Shown piece after piece: positions 60,620-64,000 of a stretch of DNA of 64,000 bases. The position numbers were made by a program, and so were the translations under genes. The stretch is from assembly GCA_905339165.1 (NCBI GenBank), contig CAJPFH010000034.1, forward strand, positions 1 to 64,000, read 5' to 3'. The stretch comes from Flavobacteriales bacterium (lineage in GTDB: Bacteria > Bacteroidota > Bacteroidia > Flavobacteriales_E > Vicingaceae). Below the pieces are notes generated by a model. That model worked only from the letters and a program-made list of their open reading frames with translations, made no database searches and was not told the DNA's origin. Numbering within the stretch: the first letter of the stretch is position 1; every line of letters begins with the position of its first letter.

Positions 60620-61546
60620 TTGAAAAAGATTGTTGCCATATTACTCTCTCTGCCCATTGTTTGTAATGCCATTGCCTTATCGAAAAAAACCATTTTACCG
60701 GGCTTCGATAAAATTCCGCTTTACGATGTGGTATTGTTTTTTATAGAAGGGCTTCAAAAAGGATACCTTACCACCCGGGCTTCCTCTTTGGCCTTTAAAT
60801 TTTTTATGGCCCTTTTTCCTACTATCATTTTTTTATTTACCCTTATTCCTTACATTCCTATAGAAAATTTTCAGGAACATTTGTTGGAAATGCTGGAAAG
60901 TGTACTACCGGAATCGTTGGCCGATACTCTGCACGAAACTATTAAAGACTTACTTACCAATCAGCGGGGTGGTTTACTATCATTCGGTTTTATTTTTGCT
61001 CTTTACCTTGCCACCAATGGTATAGAAGCAATGATTTCGTCTTTTAACCAATCGTACCACGTACATATTCCAATCCCTCCTCTTAAAATAAAAATAAAAG
61101 CCATCACTCTTCTTTTTATACTTATTCTATTAATGACAGTATCTATTGGATTAATTGTATTTAGTGGAATTGCCATAAATGAATTAAAAAATTTCGGAAT
61201 TATTGAAGACAAAATGACTCTACTCCTCATTCAAGCCGGAAAATGGATTGTAATACTAGCATTCTACTTTATGGGCATCTCTTGCATTTACTATTTTGGA
61301 AGCAATCGCATACAAAAATTCAGGTTTATTTCGGCAGGTTCTTCTTTGGCAAGTTTTGCTTCTATTATTGTATCATTAGGTTTTGCCTTTTACGTAAATA
61401 ATTTTGCATCATACAATAAGCTCTACGGTTCCTTAGGGATATTAATAGTTTTAATGTTGTGGATTTATTTAAACTCTTTGATTTTACTTGTAGGATACGA
61501 ACTGAATGCCAGTATTAAAGAAGCCAAACTAAAAAAAGAGGTTTAG
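60620..61546 (+). CDS. YihY/BrkB family membrane protein
   Basis: A 308-residue inner-membrane protein with six to seven helices, formerly misnamed ribonuclease BN. The family signs RASSLAFKFFMALFPTIIFLFTLIPYIP, LLSFGFIFALYLATNGIEAMISSFNQSYHV, FRFISAGSSLASFASIIVSLGFAFYVNNFASYNKLYGSLGILIVLMLWIYLNSLILLVGYELNA are clear. The start is TTG (60620) two bases after the nadC stop; no ATG occurs near it. Function is unknown; a lipid or small-molecule transport role is suspected for the family. Confidence 0.92.
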   Translation: MKKIVAILLSLPIVCNAIALSKKTILPGFDKIPLYDVVLFFIEGLQKGYLTTRASSLAFKFFMALFPTIIFLFTLIPYIPIENFQEHLLEMLESVLPESLADTLHETIKDLLTNQRGGLLSFGFIFALYLATNGIEAMISSFNQSYHVHIPIPPLKIKIKAITLLFILILLMTVSIGLIVFSGIAINELKNFGIIEDKMTLLLIQAGKWIVILAFYFMGISCIYYFGSNRIQKFRFISAGSSLASFASIIVSLGFAFYVNNFASYNKLYGSLGILIVLMLWIYLNSLILLVGYELNASIKEAKLKKEV

Positions 61547-61618
61547 AGACCATTCTTCATAAAATTATTTTAAAAACTATTTCTACCTAATTTAGCTATA
61601 CCCTTTTTAACCGTTAAA

Positions 61619-62416
61619 ATGAAAAAACTACTACTGCGATATATCCCCATAAGTTGGCAAAAAAAGTGGTATCAATTAAAAAACCCCGGAATTATTGACG
61701 AAGTAGAGATTGCCGCAAAACTTCTACTTAAAGGAGATAAACACCAAACCATGCTTGATGTGGGAGCCCATTTTGGTGAATCATTAGAAATTTTTGCCAA
61801 AAAAAAATGGAACGTTTTTGCTTTTGAACCCGACCCTAACAACCTAATCGAACTAATACCACTCGTAAAGAAATACCCGAATGTTACCCTCGAAGAAAGT
61901 GCCGTTGGAGAACACGAAATAGCAGACATGCCTTATTATTCCAGCAATGTTTCCAGTGGCATCAGCGGGTTATTAAATTTTCATAGTTCGCACGCAGAAA
62001 TAAAAAAAGTTCAAGTAGTTACATTAAAAAATTTCTGCGAAAAAAAGAAATTACAGCACATTAGTTTCTTAAAATCTGACACCGAGGGGTACGACTTGCC
62101 TGTACTTAAAGGCTTCAATTGGAACAACCCACACCCTCGTGTTATTGTTTGCGAATTTGACAATCTGAAATCCGAAAAATTAAATTATTCTATTAAAGAG
62201 CAAGTACAATTTCTTTCCGATAAAGGCTACAAACTACTCATTTCCGAATGGTATCCCATTGTGGAATACGGCCAAGTGCATCAATGGAAACGCTTTTGTT
62301 TCTCGGCAACTAACGTAAATCCTAAAGCATGGGGAAATATAATAGCCGTTAAAGAATCTGATTTTAATACCCTAATACTTATTGCCGGAAAATACGGTAA
62401 AATTGAAAAAGAGTAA
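61619..62416 (+). CDS. FkbM family methyltransferase
   Basis: A 265-residue cytosolic SAM methyltransferase. HQTMLDVGAHFGESLEIFAKKKWNVFAFEPDPNNL is the SAM loop, and FLKSDTEGYDLPVLKGFNWN is the FkbM signature (the usual K-x-D-x-E-G). KNFCEKKKLQHISFL leads into it. It is a shorter, second FkbM member, about 7.6 kb from the one in the polysaccharide operon, flanked by a BrkB gene and an M1 peptidase. A sugar methylating role is plausible but not tied to a cluster. Confidence 0.88.
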   Translation: MKKLLLRYIPISWQKKWYQLKNPGIIDEVEIAAKLLLKGDKHQTMLDVGAHFGESLEIFAKKKWNVFAFEPDPNNLIELIPLVKKYPNVTLEESAVGEHEIADMPYYSSNVSSGISGLLNFHSSHAEIKKVQVVTLKNFCEKKKLQHISFLKSDTEGYDLPVLKGFNWNNPHPRVIVCEFDNLKSEKLNYSIKEQVQFLSDKGYKLLISEWYPIVEYGQVHQWKRFCFSATNVNPKAWGNIIAVKESDFNTLILIAGKYGKIEKE

Positions 62417-62514
62417 ACTGTATAGTTTCCATTCTTCACACACAACTATTTTCTGCTATTAAACAAAGCATAAAGCCCAAATTTGTAAATTCGTACTTTA
62501 TTTATCTACTCGTA

Positions 62515-64000
62515 ATGAAAAGTATATTCTCAGGGCTTATGATGTGGCTGCTCAGTGCAGTCGTTTCTGCTCAATCTTTTAACCCCTTGCTTCCCCAAAA
62601 CACTTTTAGAAATGCCGACAACCCCTACTACTGGAAAAACAAATTACCTTTTGAAGGGTATTGGCAGCAAGATGTTCACTACAACATAAAAGCCAATATT
62701 GACGAGCTTACCGATATTATTTCAGGAACTCAGCAATTAGAATACTGGAACAACTCGCCCGATGAACTTGAATTTGTTTTCTTCCATCTTTACCAAAACG
62801 CCTTTCAGCCTGGCTCTTACTACGAAAACCTAATACACCATAACGGAATAAAACCCAACTGGGGACGATACGAAAAGGAAGGAAAAGGTACCGAAATACT
62901 GAAACTTCAAGCTGATGGTCAAAATTTAAAAAGAGAACTCGATAATACCATTCTGAAAGTTTGGCTACCAAAGCCTCTTAAAAGCGGAGAAAGTATTGTT
63001 TTCGATATTGAATTTAAAACCTATTTCGATGGGTTGGGCGGCACCCGCAGAAGGATGAAACAATTTAATGCCTACGGATACAAACACTTCGATGGAGTAC
63101 ATTGGTATCCACGCATTTCAGTTTACGATCGTAAATTTGGGTGGACTACCGACCAACACCTCGGGCACGAATTTTACGGTGATTTCGGAACGTATGATGT
63201 AGAACTAACCTTCTCCTCCGATTTTGTGGTAGAAGCAACCGGCTTCCTTCTCAATAAAAATCAGGTGTTACCCGATGAACTGAGAAAACAACTCGATGTT
63301 TCTAATTTTAAAAATAAACCATTATTTTCAGAGCCCTCCATTATTACACCCTATAACCCCAACGAACGAAAAACGTGGAAATACCATGCCGAAAATGTTC
63401 ACGACTTTGCTTTTACTGCCGACCCCACTTACCGCATTGCTGAAGTATGGTGGAACGATATTCAGTGCATTGGGTTGGTACAGGAACCACATGCTTCGCG
63501 ATGGCAAAATTCAGCCCTTTACGTTGCAAAAATCATTAAAACTTTTTCGGAAGATTTTGGAATGTATGCCTACAATAAAATGGTAGCTGCCGATGCACAA
63601 GACGGAATGGAATACCCCATGATTACCCTCGATGGTGGTCTTGAACCCAGTAATCACGGGCTTTTTGTTCATGAAATTGCTCACAACTGGTTTTTTGGAA
63701 TGTTGGGCAGCAACGAAACCTATCGTGCCGCTATGGACGAAGGGTTTACCCAATTTTTAACATCGTGGGGCTTAGAAAAAATTGACGGAGATACCGTTAT
63801 TTCGAGAAATTTCAAATCGAAATACCGAAACGAATTTACCCGCCCACAGTTGGTGCGCGAATCCAATGTTTACAACGGATATATGAGTGATGCTATACTA
63901 GAAGAAGATGCCACACTAAACACTCATTCCGATGGTTTTAATGGGGCTATAAGGCACGGTGGGGGCTACCGCCACGTATATTACAAAACAGCCGTAATGC
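62515..64000 (+). CDS. M1 family metallopeptidase (3' end outside window)
   Basis: The frame from ATG 62515 is open to the right edge (495 codons). A signal peptide (FSGLMMWLLSAVVSAQ) indicates export. The N-terminal beta-saddle (VHYNIKANIDELTDIISG, LEFVFFHLYQNAF) is as in M1 aminopeptidases. The catalytic centre is HEIAHNWFFG (His386, Glu387, His390) with the third zinc ligand Glu409 in MDEGFTQFL, the correct HExxH-x18-E spacing. YPMITLDGG is a GxMEN-like position: it differs from canonical GAMEN, as in other Bacteroidota M1 relatives. The likely role is periplasmic peptide digestion. The remaining C-terminus is not visible. Confidence 0.92.
   Translation, partial: MKSIFSGLMMWLLSAVVSAQSFNPLLPQNTFRNADNPYYWKNKLPFEGYWQQDVHYNIKANIDELTDIISGTQQLEYWNNSPDELEFVFFHLYQNAFQPGSYYENLIHHNGIKPNWGRYEKEGKGTEILKLQADGQNLKRELDNTILKVWLPKPLKSGESIVFDIEFKTYFDGLGGTRRRMKQFNAYGYKHFDGVHWYPRISVYDRKFGWTTDQHLGHEFYGDFGTYDVELTFSSDFVVEATGFLLNKNQVLPDELRKQLDVSNFKNKPLFSEPSIITPYNPNERKTWKYHAENVHDFAFTADPTYRIAEVWWNDIQCIGLVQEPHASRWQNSALYVAKIIKTFSEDFGMYAYNKMVAADAQDGMEYPMITLDGGLEPSNHGLFVHEIAHNWFFGMLGSNETYRAAMDEGFTQFLTSWGLEKIDGDTVISRNFKSKYRNEFTRPQLVRESNVYNGYMSDAILEEDATLNTHSDGFNGAIRHGGGYRHVYYKTAVM

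Overview
The window is AT-rich, gene-dense bacterial DNA from a member of the Bacteroidota. The evidence is three complete secreted proteins with type IX secretion (T9SS) C-terminal sorting tails, PorE-like TPR/beta-propeller/OmpA proteins, a carboxypeptidase-regulatory-domain TonB receptor, an NhaD antiporter, and many TAnnTTTG (Bacteroidota -7 box) promoters placed directly before start codons. I cannot name the genus. There is no rRNA, CRISPR array, intact insertion sequence or prophage; the only RNA gene seen is tRNA-His.

Layout. 1-2.3 kb: the start of a secreted protein cut by the window edge, a T9SS cargo protein, and a gap holding a decayed coiled-coil gene tail plus a palindromic element. 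2.3-9.7 kb: small membrane proteins, ndk, murQ, nhaD with a membrane-anchored partner, a UbiA-type prenyltransferase and an MFS carrier. 9.7-18 kb: two T9SS cargo proteins, a 47-residue membrane protein, a lipoprotein, tRNA-His, a CopA-like ATPase and a glycosyltransferase. 18-23.2 kb: HtrA protease, a long-form GAPDH, and a pyrD/HMG-CoA-lyase pair. 23.2-27.1 kb: a metal-uptake locus in which a TonB receptor is divergent from a DtxR/MntR-type repressor and a ZIP transporter, with a TTAGA-N4-TCTAA operator candidate between them. 27.1-32.5 kb: smpB, a DUF2520 protein, an MbnP-like protein flanked by two diheme peroxidases, and an M42 peptidase.

32.7-41.3 kb is an envelope block on the + strand: TPR protein, PorE-like protein, leucine-rich-repeat protein, AsmA protein with a long charged helical tail, and a second PorE-like protein, then ddl. 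42.9-58.8 kb is a surface-polysaccharide locus. Thirteen tightly packed minus-strand genes (two flippases, several glycosyltransferases, methyltransferases, an acetyltransferase, an AsnB-type amidotransferase and a sugar epimerase) are bounded by an O-antigen-polymerase-like membrane protein and galE. 58.8-64 kb returns to housekeeping genes (rlmH, nadC, a BrkB-family protein), an FkbM methyltransferase, and an M1 aminopeptidase cut by the right edge.

The most interesting points are the MbnP with two MauG/MbnH-type enzymes, one of which has Phe where the other has the FWDG tryptophan; the metal regulon with three half-sites; the paired PorE-like proteins around the AsmA/LRR genes; and the frequent near-leaderless promoters. 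All function calls come from reading motifs by eye; no database search was run.
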